From: Merluccius polli | Taxonomy: Eukaryota > Chordata > Actinopteri > Gadiformes > Merlucciidae | Assembly: GCA_030340625.1 (NCBI GenBank) | Contig: JAOPHQ010002292.1 | Coordinates: forward strand, 223,614-287,613 | DNA: 64,000 nucleotides | Direction of reading: 5' to 3' | Shown: positions 12,680 through 24,249 of the stretch, piece after piece | Layout: every line of letters begins with the position of its first letter | Numbering within the stretch: position 1 is the first letter of the stretch | The notes under the pieces: generated by a model | Databases searched by the model: none | Seen by the model: the letters and a program-made list of their open reading frames with translations, nothing else | What the model was told of the DNA's origin: nothing | Position numbers and translations under genes: made by a program

Positions 12680-15458
12680 ATGAGTGCTACGGCGCCTTTC
12701 CCGGATTTTGTTCTGCCTGCGCCGGGGGAGCCCGCCGTTCCATTCAAGGTTTGGGAACAAATATTCAAGAACTACTGCTTGGTCATCGACGTGGATGGAC
12801 TAAACTGGACTGAGGCAAGACAACGTGCCCTTTTGCTTCACTGCTTAGGAACAGAGGGACAAAGAATTTTACACATTGCCGGAGACTGGTGCTACATTGG
12901 CAACTGCGATAGCTGCCCTGCATGGCTACTTCACACCAAAGGTAAACGTTGTCGTCGAACGACACACATTTAGGAAACGAGTCCAGCTTGCGGATGAATC
13001 GATCATTCAGTACGTGACTGCTTTGCGACGGTTAGCTGCTACTTGTGAATTTACTAGCTGTGATGACATGATACGTGACCAGCTAGTGGAACATGTTGCA
13101 AATCCACGGATCCGAGAAAGACTATTGCTAAAAGAAAAGTTAACACTGGAGCAGGCTACCACTATTGCTAGTCAGACAGAGTCAGCTGGAGAACAAGCGA
13201 AGTGCATGACTAGTGTTAAAAGTAGCTTTCCTGTACATGCAGTCCAAGTTCAAGGAAAAGGGATGAGTAGACAGCCATACAGGAATGCACGTTCAGGCTC
13301 ATCTGCAAGCCATTCTACCGCCAGTTACACTCCCGCTACAAATTCCCGCTCATGCTTTCGTTGTGGATCCGACAAGCATTTGGCTAGTGCACCGGAATGC
13401 CCCGCGATTAAAGTCATGTGTAACACCTGCAACAAGAAGGGACATTTTGCGCACGTGTGTAGGTCTGCTGCACAGACTCATAGCGTGCGTCAAGTGGAAA
13501 TACCGGAATATACTCTGCTATTGCTGCAACAGTCAGAGTCACCAGCAAAACTACATTGCACTGTGGACATTCGTGCTGGGACATTGCAAAATACAGTTAC
13601 ACTTACAGTGGATACGGGAGCCTCAGTGTCAGTTTTGCCAAAATGCATAGTGGAGGAATACTTCGAGGGAGTGCCTCTACAGCCGCCTGCAGCTCGTCTT
13701 GTGACATACTCCCAAACTCCAATCAAAGTGCTGGGATGTATGCCTGCTACAGTGGTGAGGAACAGTGAGTACTGTAAAGTGAACTTTTATGTAACAGAGA
13801 CTGGGACTCCACTAATGGGCATGGATTTGATAACTGCACTTCAGCTGCGTATTGAGGGTGACAAGGTGCTTTCTGCCTCACCTGCCTGCAACCCTCCTGC
13901 TTCCAGCCCAGTCATGCAGCTCTCCAAAGCCGAAGCGCAAGCTCCAACAGTGGGTTGTGTGAAAGGTTTCATGCATAAAGTTAAGGTCTCTGAGTCTGCC
14001 ATACCTGTTCGCCAAAAGTTACGACGTCTGCCCTTTGCTGTCAGATCTGATGTGTCTGATGAATTGAACAGATTGCTCTCTGCTGGGGTGATTGAACGGA
14101 TTGACGCATCACCCTGGGTTTCACCCATCGTCGTGATACAGAAGAAAACAGGTGGCATAAGAATGTGTGTTGACCTCAGAGAACCAAATAAAGCCATAGT
14201 GGTGGATAGTCATCCTCTACCACATATGGATGAACTGCTTTCTTCTCTTGCCGGGTCAATCATGTTTTCCACAATTGACCTTGAGAGTGCCTATCATCAA
14301 CTTCCTCTGCATCCCGATAGTAGGGATTTGACTGCATTTGTAACCCATGAAGGCCTTTTCAGATTCTGCAGGGTACCTTATGGTTTGGCGTCAGCTCCAT
14401 CTGCTTTTCAGAAGATGATGTCAGTCGTCCTGCAAGGTGTTCCAAACGTCAACAACTACCTAGATGACATCATATGCTTTGGACGCACCCAAGCGCTGCA
14501 CGACACTGCACTTCAAGAAGTGTTACAGCGGCTTACAAATGCAGGTCTGCATCTCAATGATAAAAAGTGCCAGTTCAGACAGTCCAGTCTGCGCTTTCTG
14601 GGTCACTTAGTGTCCGCACAAGGCATCGAGCCGGATACAGAACATGTTAAAGCAATTGCACAAGCACCTCCACCACACGATGCAGGCACCATGCCCAACC
14701 ATGCGACTGTGGTGGAGCCACTGCGTGCCGTCCTTCGCAGTGACTCAGACTTCAAATGGACTGATGCGGCTGACAAGTGTTTCAGGGAGTTGAAACAGCT
14801 GTTGGTGGACAGCCCAGCATTGGCCTTGTATGACCCTGCCCTGCCAAGCATCGTTTCTACAGACGCCTCTGACTATGGCGTAGGCGCCGTCTTCACGCAG
14901 ATACATCCTAACAACATTGAACGCACAGTCGCATTTGCTTCAAGAACGTTGACACAGGCCGAAAGAAAATATGCAACAGTTGAAAAAGAGGCCTTAGGCT
15001 GTGTTTGGGCAGTCGAGAAGTGGAGAACGTACCTGTGGGGGCACAGATTCACTCTGCGTACCGATCACCAGGCCCTCACTACTCTTCTATCTACTAAAGG
15101 TGCTGACAGAGCTGGAATGCGCATCGCGAGATGGTCAGCCCGACTGCTGTGCTTCAACTATGACGTAGTGTACCGTGCTGGCACACAGAACCAAACCGCG
15201 GATTGCTTGTCTCGATTACCATTGCTTACTGATCCTGCGTACGAACCAGAGACTGAGCCCGAGTTGGTTGCATTGCTTTCCACAGCACAAGCTGCCATTA
15301 CACCGTCTGAGTTCAAATCTGCCTCCGCATCGTGTACAGAGATCTCTGCTCTGTGCGCACAGATTAAAAAAAGATGGCCTGCTTCTCAAAAATCAGTGAG
15401 TACTGAACTGCAACCATACTTCAAAATGCGAAATGAACTGAGTGTACATGGAGACTTA
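12680..15458 (+). pseudogene. gag-pol of gypsy-2 up to the inserted transposon
   Basis: The gag start (MSATAPFPDF at 12680) leaves frame at a one-base shift near 12867 (AATTTTA run). The remainder is one long open frame from 12876. In that frame, CCHC knuckles lie around residues 160-195, protease VDTGAS near 245, reverse transcriptase with YLDD near 527, and RNase H with STDASDYG near 660. Between reverse transcriptase and RNase H the text jumps from HDAGT to PNHATVV. The family usually has a further short conserved block there, so an in-frame deletion of a few dozen bases is likely. The frame ends soon after entering the Harbinger-like insertion at 15459. Confidence 0.85.
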
Positions 15459-16444
15459 AGGCCGCAGTATACTCGCCGTTCCCAAGCTGTCGCGCGACAA
15501 TGTGACGTCACGGGAGGACGGTAACTATTTATACTCGCGCTGGTGGCCGCGACATTATTCTACATCACTTCCCCACCTGGTCAGCCATCAACAGTCCAGT
15601 GTATGGCAGCAGTTCTCATATGAAGTGTTTGTAAGCATCCATCTTAATAACTTAGTGATTATCTTAGCCTATATACTTTTATTTTATAACTTACTGCCGC
15701 TTTGAGATTGTTTTTCAGCCACGTAATTCCACTCGTCTTTGACCACAACAACAGTAGACAGCACTTACATAAAACCACGGTTTATTAGCGAAAAACTATA
15801 GGCATACACCACACAATAAAACAGAACATATAAAGAAAGAAGCCTTAGCAATAAGGCGCATTACAATGTGCCTTCGAACTCATCCGTGTTTCTGTTTCCG
15901 CTTTGTCGCGCGCCGCTGAAAAAAAGAGCTGTGCGCGACACGGCGCGTTCGGGCCAAAATCCTGTCGCGCCGGCGAGATCTACGTCATTTTGACGTCACA
16001 ACGTCGCGCGACAGCTTGGGAACGGCGAGTATACCGCAGCCTTTAAGGCTGCGGTATACTCGCCGTTTTATTGTACTCGCCGTTTTATTGTGTGGTGTAT
16101 GCCTATATTTATTCGCTAATAAACCGGTTTTACCTAAGTGCTGTCTACTGTTGTTGTGGTCAAAGACGAGTGGAATTACGTGGCTGAAAAACAATCTCAA
16201 AGCGGCAGTAAGTTATAAAATAAAAGTATATAGGCTAAGATAATCACTAAGTTATTAAGATGGATGCTTACAAACACTTCATATGAGAACTGCTGCCATA
16301 CACTGGACTGTTGATGGCTGACCAGGTGGGGAAGTGATGTAGAAATGTCGCGGCCACCAGCGCGAGTATAAATAGTTACCGTCCTCCCGTGACGTCACAT
16401 TGTCGCGCGACAGCTTGGGAACGGCGAGTATACTGCGGCCTTTA
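15456..16444. mobile_element. Double PIF/Harbinger-like MITE inserted in gypsy-2 pol
   Basis: The insertion begins AGGCCGCAGTATACTCGCC at 15459 and ends with the complement at 16441. It is flanked by the 3-bp target duplication TTA (15456-15458, 16442-16444). Inner ends of the same type meet at 16042/16046 around another TTA (CCGCAGCCT-TTA-AGGCTGCGG), so two elements appear to abut and share one TTA. The arms 15459-about 15825 and about 16080-16441 also pair along most of their length, giving one giant hairpin. No transposase is encoded. TTA duplication and an AGGC-type terminus fit PIF/Harbinger. Confidence 0.75.
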
Positions 16445-16446
16445 GT

Positions 16447-17658
16447 GTGCCGTGGGTCTCGCTTAGTGGTGCCTATTTCTTTACGGAAACATTAGTTGTG
16501 CTGGCACATGAGAACCACCAGGGCATAGTACGAACTAAACAACGCCTGCGTGAGTTGTATTGGTTCCCTGGAATGGATTCCCTTGCTCAGTCTTACATCT
16601 CAGCCTGCACGCTATGCCAAAGCCTGGACCGCACGGCAAAGACTTTCGCCGCACCACTACAGCCAGTACCTCTGCCTGCAGCACCATGGACCAAGATAGG
16701 TCTGGACATAGTAGGACCGTTCGAGACAGCCCCATGGAACTGTAGGTATGCCATTGCTCTTACTGACTACTATTCCAAATGGCCTGAAGTGGCTTTTACA
16801 GCATCAATTACCAGCGAGGTCATGATTGAATTCCTCGCTAACATCTTCAGTCGTTATGGCAACCCTGAATGTGTAGTGACTGACAATGGGCCTCAACTGA
16901 TTTCTACTGCCCTTTCCACATTCTTCAAAGACCGCAACATAAGACAGATCAAGGTGTCTGTGTATCACCCAGCGGCTAATGGAGCTGTAGAAAGATTTAA
17001 TCGAGTCTTGAAGAGCTGTGTGCAAGCTGCCATCGTACAAGCTACACCATGGAAAGAAACAATGACTGCTTTCCTACAGACTTACCGTGCAACCCCACAT
17101 TCAATGACGAATGTTTCACCTTTTGAACTGATATTTGGTCGCAAGATGAGAACCAAACTTGCTGTTATGCCATTGCCAGACTGCGAACACAGTGATGCTG
17201 AGGTACGCCAGCGGGTCTCCAACCGCCAGACTCAGATCAGGACATACTGTGACAAAAAGAGGGGAGCTCGAGCGCCTACTCTCAAAGTAGGTGACAAAGT
17301 AAGAGTGAAGAAGCAGACTCATGTGCCCAAAGGACATCCCAGATTCACAAAGCCAGTTGAAATCCAAAAGGAAGTTGGTCCCTGCACATACAGACTTTCT
17401 GATGGGAAACTTTGGCATTCCTCTCACCTCACTCGCGTACCTGATGTAGCCGTGATATCTGCAGACCAGTGCACTCAAGCAACTGATGCAGCAGTGATGC
17501 CTACAGAGCAGCCGCTGGCTGGAACATCTCAACCCTACACGCCTGAGAGAACCATGAATGACCGAGTGCATCCTGCCAGAGATCGTAAACCTCCGGACTG
17601 GTTAAAAGACTATGATACAGGAAATGGAAGAACCCAGGACTTTGCCGTATCCTTTTAA
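16447..17658 (+). pseudogene. Integrase part of gypsy-2 pol
   Basis: An open frame of 403 codons resumes pol after the inserted transposon. It shows the HHCC zinc-binding module (HENHQG ... CTLC). The DDE catalytic core follows, with Asp in GLDIVGPF near residue 88, Asp in VTDNGPQ near 146 and Glu in NGAVERFNR near 182. A basic C-terminal region with KVGDKVRVKK comes last. All catalytic residues are kept, but the module is cut off from the rest of pol and its first residues are derived from degenerate sequence. No env frame follows. Confidence 0.85.
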
Positions 17659-17878
17659 GTCATGTTTCTGAGCTTAAATGTTCTTGCTAAATGTGTTTTG
17701 ATAAATACAGTCAATTATTATTTTGCATTTAACTATTACGGTCCGATACTAGCCATGATATTATTTCTCATTTCTATCACTTGGTTTAATGTTCTATGGT
17801 TATAGATTTACATAAGAATAATCGTATTACTTCAAAGGTTCTTACAGAGAGAAGTAATTGTTTTACGTTGTGGGGGGA

Positions 17879-18074
17879 TGTTGTGTCCACTACCTGATTA
17901 CACTAAGGTGCGCTCTACTGTTATGTAGTGTGTTGTAGAGAGGAGGTAGAAGGAGAACACGTGAGAGTTAGTTTAAGCTAGAACTACAGTACTGTGCTAC
18001 GTGCTTACCTTAAAATACAATTACACTTGAACGTATGTCGGTCTCCTGTGCTTAATACTACTTGCAACATAACA
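17879..18074 (+). repeat. 3' LTR of gypsy-2
   Basis: It starts TGTTGTGTCC directly after the polypurine tract and ends AACATAACA, giving a 196-bp LTR with TG...CA ends. Its last 131 bases repeat 12478-12608. The full length here defines what the 5' copy lacks. Confidence 0.9.
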
Positions 18075-19155
18075 CTATTCATAGCTAAAAAAAAAAAGCA
18101 TGCTAGCTGAAAATGTTTAGTTTTGCTTGGATAACCGTTTCCATTTTGGAAGCACAGGAGCATTGGAATGCAAGTTATTATGCTGGTAGCAATGGTTGTT
18201 TGGTCATTGTTTAGTAATTAATCATGGTATGATTTATCATTATGGGGAGACATTGTTGAGTTTGAATCTGCCACAGGGTTACTCATGCGAGGCATGGCAA
18301 AACAACATTTTCATCAGCCTAGGTTATGGTATATTAACGTTGATTTAGGATTTTACAGTACTGCAACTCTCTTGAGTCCTCTCAATCACCAACAAAAAAA
18401 ATCCCATGATGCATTCTGATGTACAAGCCCTATTGTTGTTGTCTTATTAAAAAAACATATTCTACTTCCGTCTGATATTCATCACGTATCTCCTACAGTT
18501 TTCAAGTATATTGACACTGAACCAATGTCAAAATATTTAGATTTCGTACAGGGTCAGGGGTCTCCAACACTGATTCCTGCTAGACCATTAGCTCGGCCAT
18601 TAGCATGCATTAGCATGCTAATGCGCAGTATATAGCTATAGGGGTCAGCTTATCCAGAAGTATAACATGCTATTACATATTAACTGCATGCATACCAGCT
18701 TGTTAGCATGTTAATGTGCTGACCTGCCCAGATAGCAAATCACATGTATTTTCTTCTGAAAATGCTACCTCTAGTTTAGTACTTGTTATGAATTCTGGCT
18801 TTAGCTTTGCATTCAATAAATCAATCAATCAATAATAATAAATCAATAATTTCAGACAGAACAAAAGGTTTACAGGCACATTTATGGACGTTTATTTTAT
18901 TGTTTATAGTTTTATAGTTAATTTTTTAATTTTAGTTTTTGCCATTGCAGAAGGCCAAATCAGCTAAGCAGAGACCTTTCTGCCAATGCATGTGCAAATT
19001 GGAATGTCTTGTACAGTAAGTGAGTGCAACAAATCTAAACATACACCACATTACTGTGATGGTGGATTATCTCTGGAACATTTCAAACAGCAATTGCAGT
19101 ATACAGCACTATGGGAGTCGGGATATTAGTCACTACTAAAGCATACACTGCATAT

Positions 19156-19253
<98 letters not shown>

Positions 19254-20769
19254 TCGATTCACACTTTGAAACAAGACACTACTAGAAATGCCATCAAGTC
19301 GAAAGTATGTTAGCATTGCCTAATATGTGAAATCTGGCAAATACATTTTGGCACAAGAATTGAGACGCTCTCTACCCACCAGGTTATCTTCAAAGCCAAC
19401 AGAAGCAGCAGACCTTTGGCATAGAGCCCAACTAGTGGATCTGGCAATGAATGTGTGCTCTGGACTCAATGTGGCAACAAACAATGAACTTGACCTCTGA
19501 CTGCTCTTTGTGTCTTGGTAGTGTGCTCAACCTAAAAGGCAAACCAACTGTCAATGAGCCGTGTCCTTTTTAGTATGCAAGCTCGTCGTAGAAGTCAAGC
19601 TGATCAAATTTCAGCGGCACATGACATCAGTGTTGGCTAGCGCCCTGGCTTTGCTAGCATGTATTACAGCTATGATGGCGGGGAGGAGAGTGTGTGTGTG
19701 TGTGTGTGTGCGTACGTGTGGTGTGGGGGGGGGCATGCTTTAGGTGCTCTAAAAGAGCCTCTTTAAGATGCCCTTGGAAAGAAGACCCCTTTCGAGCATG
19801 CACACACATGAGCACACACACACACACTAAAAAGGACTCTCTAATTTTAGAAGCTGGTGATAAAACCCTGCAACCCGGTGGGACAGGATGATATCAAAGG
19901 GAATGCTTGCTGACTCTGTTGCCATGGTGAGCATAATTCTGCTTGGATGTCTCGTAATTGGACAGCAATGGAAGTTTAAAAAAAAGGAAGAAAAAAAGAG
20001 AGGAAGGATGGTGATGGTGGTGGTGGGGGGGGTCAACTCTAATAGCAATCAAAGGTCTCTGCTGTATTATGAGGGAGGGGGTTCTCTAGGGGCAGGGCTG
20101 TGCCAAAAGGTGAGAAGTGAGTCATAGATCAATGGGGAGCCATTCTGTTAGATGATGGCATAAAGTAGAGGCGGGAAAGGGGACGGGCAGAGCCGCCCAA
20201 GCATTGATTTAAAATAGTGATGAACAATAGAAAACAGATTTCCCCATTTTTAAGTGTCATGGATATTAGAGATATTCAAGTTTAATTTTTTTCTCTCGAT
20301 GGGAAACAATAGTGTCAGAAAAATGAGTGACTTGAATTTACAGCACAATCTTCAGTCTTCCATTACATTAGTCAGTCAATCCATGGGTTTTAGTTTCATT
20401 GGGTCAGCAGCTCTGCCTATCAACAACCAGTTGCTCGGTAAAATCAATGATTTAAGCAGCCCCAGTATATACCCCCCTCTCTGTTGGAATTGAGGATGGA
20501 GCGTAATCTTGGATCCAGAAGTTGTGAAACATTTTAGCTTGTCTTCCCACCGGCTGCGGGAAAAGTTTAGTTTACCCATGATGGCCGAGTTTGCGTTCGC
20601 TGTAACGCGCGTCTACAGATCCCCGCCCCCAGCAACATGATAGGTTCAACACCTTGTTCACCCAGATTTTGAGCTCCTCTGCCATCAGAATTTAGATGTT
20701 AATCTAAAGTCTGATTTGTGAGACTAGGTGGAGCTATGATAATGCTGTGTGCGCAAATGCGTGACGCAA
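18075..20769. other. Gene-free stretch with microsatellites
   Basis: Apart from the (CA)n tract listed separately, only small low-complexity features were seen: a TTAGCATGC-rich palindromic patch near 18597-18625, short GT runs near 19690 and a purine-rich patch near 19978-20030. No exon borders or conserved protein motif were found. Confidence 0.5.
19157..19251. repeat. (CA)n microsatellite
   Basis: Uninterrupted CA tract of about 47 units; the Val-Cys frame through it on the minus strand is an artefact. Confidence 0.97.
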
Positions 20770-20984
20770 AATGGATTTCCCGAATCAAGAGATGTCAGCT
20801 GATTTGTCAGAAATGAGCCAGGAGCGGTCTAACATCTAAATGGTCTCATACAGAGGCAAGCATGGTCAACTCGAAACAGATATTCTTCACAGAGCACTTT
20901 ACTCACCAAGAGCTGACGGACGGCTGTGGCATTTCTAACAAATTGCACTCAAGTTGGAGCTGTTAAATCTTACCTACTGCACCT
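20770..20984 (+). repeat. Dispersed repeat family, copy 2
   Basis: This is a diverged relative of 3745-3962 in the same orientation. Both carry GTCAGAAAT(C/G)AGCC, GAGCGGT(G/C)TAACAT and GAAACAGATATTC, and both end at TTAAATCTTACCT. It is non-coding. The nearby 3' continuation TGCACCTTTAAGGC may mark the end of the repeat. Confidence 0.6.
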
Positions 20985-21507
20985 TTAAGGCAACATGCTT
21001 GGAATGCAGTGTCCCTGAAGAGAGGGTAGGATAATACACAACATTGATTTAGCACTGATGAGCTGGTAGCTCACTGACACACCAGCCAGCATGGAAGACA
21101 GATACTGCTGGACAGAAGAGATAGATCCTGGAGCCAAAAATATTCCCTGTGAAGATGTAGGGCTTTCCTTAGTCTTGGCTTGTCGACGGCATTTGTCTCT
21201 GTCAAAGTTTTCCAAATTAAAAGACAGATGAATAATTGATTCATTCATTAGCCGAACATGACATCCACACGAGTTAATAAGAAATCTCTAAAAATGGCCT
21301 TAAGAAAGAAAGACATCCCCCCTATGATTAATCATCGATTCCTTGTCGGAATACACGTTCCCTCATGAAATTCATGACTAAATAACGATCTAATATGGTG
21401 ATGGCAATACAGCATATAGGCTATTGTTAGGCCTAATCGGATCATTCCTAACACTCACCCTCCTTTTCCATGTTTTCATTTCAAATCACGAAATGGTGGC
21501 TAAAACC

Positions 21508-21821
21508 TAGGGCTCAGCGATATGGAAAAATGTATTATCACAATAATGATGGGTAATTTTACACGATATCGATATGTTAATGAATTCAAAATACTGTTCT
21601 TAACAGTCTAACTGAGGGTCACAACATTGAAGTATATGGAAAGCATGGTATCGGACTAAAACATTTTTTCCAAATTTGATAATTTTAAGGGCATATCTTC
21701 TCATCGTAATTCATTTAGACTATACAACTGGGCATCACGATAAGTCGATATCTACATTTCACGACGATACATTACCATTCATAGACGATATACGATCATA
21801 TCGAATTATTGCCACGTCCTA
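21508..21821. mobile_element. Degenerate hAT-like MITE (tentative)
   Basis: The left end TAGGGCTCAGCGATATGG and right end ATTGCCACGTCCTA are roughly inverted. The interior is rich in ATATCGAT motifs, as in many vertebrate non-autonomous hAT elements. Flanks (TAAAACC / AAAAACAA) give only a weak duplication. The call is based on appearance and is uncertain. Confidence 0.35.
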
Positions 21822-22896
21822 AAAACAAACACCAGCATTAGAAGAAGTGACTTCCACTTCAGCCTTGGAACTGCACCCAATTTCCTCCACACAACCCCCC
21901 CCCCATGTTTTTCTCCATGAAAGCAGCCATAGAGAAACCGCTTTTTCAATCAAGACACTTGATGCCGTATGGCGGGTTGTTATCCAGATTTAATTTCCCA
22001 TTTGCCAAAGGAGTTTGTTTACTCGTTTTCATTTTCAGGTGGTCTTTGTTCAGGATCGATACGTTGTGCGCCACCCTGACCCTGGCCTTCATTCATTTCA
22101 ACGTCATTATGTGTTTTTCTACTGGAGCTCTGAAAGCACCAGACTGACAACCCAACATGGCTTCCTCTCACCTACTCCACCTGGCGGGAATGGGAGATGC
22201 TGTACACCATGGCACTACCCGGGTCCTGTCTTATTCAGAACCTCATTGTGTATGTTTGTTCGGGAGGGGGCACGGCCATGAAATCACGTCTTGCCCTATT
22301 AGCCAGATGCACATAGCCTGGCAAGCCAGACCCACATCGGAAAGATGTAAGGTCTGGCTCAGCTCCATTGGCAGTGTGGGCGGGATAAACGGTTGTCTTT
22401 CAAGTTCCCTCTGCACGCAATAGGATAGCGCTACAACCAATCAGAGCAACGAAGAAGGTGACGTAGTCAGAGCGACGGCTCTGACTACGTAATTAATCAA
22501 AACTCCGAATATATATTTATTTTCGAGGAAAGACTTCAGTGCCGTTCTTTGTTCTTTTCTCAAATAAAATGTTAACTTCAAGTCTTGAAGAGTCGCGGCC
22601 AAAGCCGAGTGGAAAGACAGCCGTTCGCCAGCAGCAGCAGCCATTGTTTACCTCTAACACGGAACCGTCGCAACTCTGTCGTCATGGTAGCCCGGCTTCC
22701 GACTCCGCCCCTCACGCTGTGATTGGTCAGACATACTTGGTGTTTCCAGCACCAAAAAGCGAGCTATGGATGTAGCCGTGTTCTAGGGCGAGAACACGAT
22801 AACTTACCTAATTAGTATGCAAGAATTCGCTCCCTGATTGGTTCGATCCTTGAAGCATGCTATTTCCGTTTCCTACAGTCGTAGCGTAGCCGGGAC

Positions 22897-23203
22897 GCGA
22901 ATTTATTTTTTGCAGGGTGGTAGCGGGAAGCACCGCCCCACCCTGCTCCTGATTGGTTGAGCTGTGCTCTCGACTCTAAGATTGTTTGCTGCGCCTGCTA
23001 ACCCTAACCCTAACCCTAACCATAACCATAACCATAACTATATCTTCAACACTTGTAAACTGAGCGGTCGTTGAGATTAAACAATCTTCTAGCTTGCTGG
23101 GCGCAGTAGAACCAATCAGGATAGAGTCGAGAGCACAGCTCAACCAATCAGGAGCAGGGTGGGGCGGTGCTTCCCGCTACCACCCTGCAAAAAAAAAATT
23201 CGC
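22897..23203. mobile_element. 307-bp hairpin MITE with 9-bp target duplication
   Basis: Ends GCGAATTTATTTTTTGCAGG and the complementary CCTGCAAAAAAAAAATTCGC close long arms of more than 100 bp. The 9-bp sequence AGCCGGGAC flanks both sides (22888-22896, 23204-23212). Long terminal inverted repeats and a 9-bp duplication resemble Mutator-like elements. The loop contains (CTAACC)n and (CATAAC)n units near 22996-23037. Confidence 0.65.
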
Positions 23204-23215
23204 AGCCGGGACATT

Positions 23216-23505
23216 TCCTAACCCTAACCCTAACCATAACCTAACCATAACCATAACCCTAACCATACCCTAACCATAACCCTAACCTAACCATAACCCT
23301 AACCATAACCCTAACCTAACCATAACCATAACCCTAACCATAACCATAACCCTAACCATAACCATAACCCTAACCATAACCCTAACCTAACCATAACCAT
23401 AACCCTAACCCTAACCATAACCCTAACCATAACCCTAACCTAACCATAACCCTAACCCTAACCCTAACCTAACCATAACCCTAACCCTAACCATAACCCT
23501 AATCA
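23216..23505. repeat. Telomere-like degenerate (CCCTAA)/(CCATAA) array
   Basis: About 290 bp of mixed CCCTAA, CCATAA and CCTAA units, all in the C-rich orientation. The vertebrate telomere hexamer is TTAGGG, so about half the units are exact telomere repeats and the rest a one-base variant. It lies inside a nested transposon insertion, with unrelated gene-containing DNA on both sides. It is therefore interstitial, not a chromosome end. Confidence 0.85.
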
Positions 23506-24243
23506 TTAAAACGCAACCTGAATCATTAAAACGTTAACAAACATTAAAAAAAAAGCCATCACAAACAATTTCCCGCTCTCAAGAAGGCATTGAAACCGGC
23601 GACGAAACGCGCAGGCGCATCATGAGAACCAATGAAGAAGCCCGATTCTTAACATGTTCTGGGTACCGTGTTCTCGGTATCTGAAATACCTCGAAAAAGC
23701 CGACGGAGCCGTGCTAGACCTACCTAGCTGCCAAATAAATTTGCTGCCGCTAGGGGGTGTCTAGAGTTCTAGGCTAAGATGCACCTATACTGCTACTGCA
23801 CAACCACACACTGTCTACACTAGACTACATTCATTAATGCAGCACCCCCTGATGGTACAGTTAATTTACATTCACACATTTCATCTACTTCGAATGTGTA
23901 AATGAACATCCTTTAAGATATTTATAGCTAAAGCATATCTAACTTAATACCTATTATTTTCTAATAATAATACCTTAACTGCCCCTAGACGTAACCATTT
24001 CAAATGTTATACCTAATTTTCTTCATTTCATGTACCTAAACCTCAGTTTCAAACTTTACTGCTAGATCTGAACTTGACATGAACTACAATGCTGTGAAAA
24101 GTATTTGAACCCATCTACTGCTTGGTGTGTCACTACCAAAGTAAACACGCTAGGGACTAAATATTTATACATTACGAAACAAGTGACAGAAGGGTCATCA
24201 CTATCCAAGATAAACACAATTGTTACACATATTTAATATTGTA

Positions 24244-24249
24244 TTTATT
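24244..24249 (-). terminator. Candidate OXSM poly(A) signal
   Basis: TTTATT on the plus strand is AATAAA on the minus strand, about 145 bases past the OXSM stop codon. The 23785-24243 stretch beyond it holds no recognised gene. Confidence 0.5.

Larger units (their letters stand above)
12478..18074 (+). mobile_element. Ty3/gypsy LTR retrotransposon (gypsy-2)
   Basis: A nearly complete element has a truncated 5' LTR, gag-pol, a polypurine tract (GTGGGGGGA just before 17879) and a full 3' LTR. The 131 bases shared by both LTRs differ at one position that I can see, which implies a fairly recent insertion. The coding region is nevertheless damaged by a gag frameshift near 12867, a deletion near 14685 and a transposon pair inserted at 15459-16441. 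There is no env frame after integrase. Domain order PR-RT-RH-IN puts it in Ty3/gypsy. Confidence 0.9.
22761..23700. mobile_element. Nested insertion carrying telomere-like repeats
   Basis: This block is absent from the sister MITE at 46.8 kb and is bounded by AAAAAGC on both sides. Near its ends are the inverted motifs CGAGAACACG and CGTGTTCTCG. It carries a smaller hairpin element (22897-23203) and a degenerate telomere-like array (23216-23505). There is no open frame of note. The class of the outer insertion is unknown. Confidence 0.6.
22305..23784. mobile_element. hAT-like MITE, copy 1, split by nested insertion
   Basis: The outer parts 22314-22760 and about 23701-23776 match the uninterrupted copy at 46810-47338. 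The shared start is TAGCCTGGCAAGCCAGAC and the shared end GTCTAGAGTTCTAGGCTA. An 8-bp duplication AGATGCAC flanks it (22305-22312, 23777-23784), which fits the hAT superfamily. It encodes no transposase. A 0.9-kb insertion after AAAAAGC (22754-22760, repeated at 23694-23700) interrupts it. Confidence 0.8.

Noticed and set aside
12478..18074. Endogenous retrovirus with envelope
   Set aside because: After integrase only about 200 bp precede the 3' LTR and no envelope-like frame or signal peptide is present.
22996..23505. Possible chromosome end
   Set aside because: The telomere-like units are degenerate, lie inside a nested transposon and have tens of kilobases of gene-bearing DNA on both sides.
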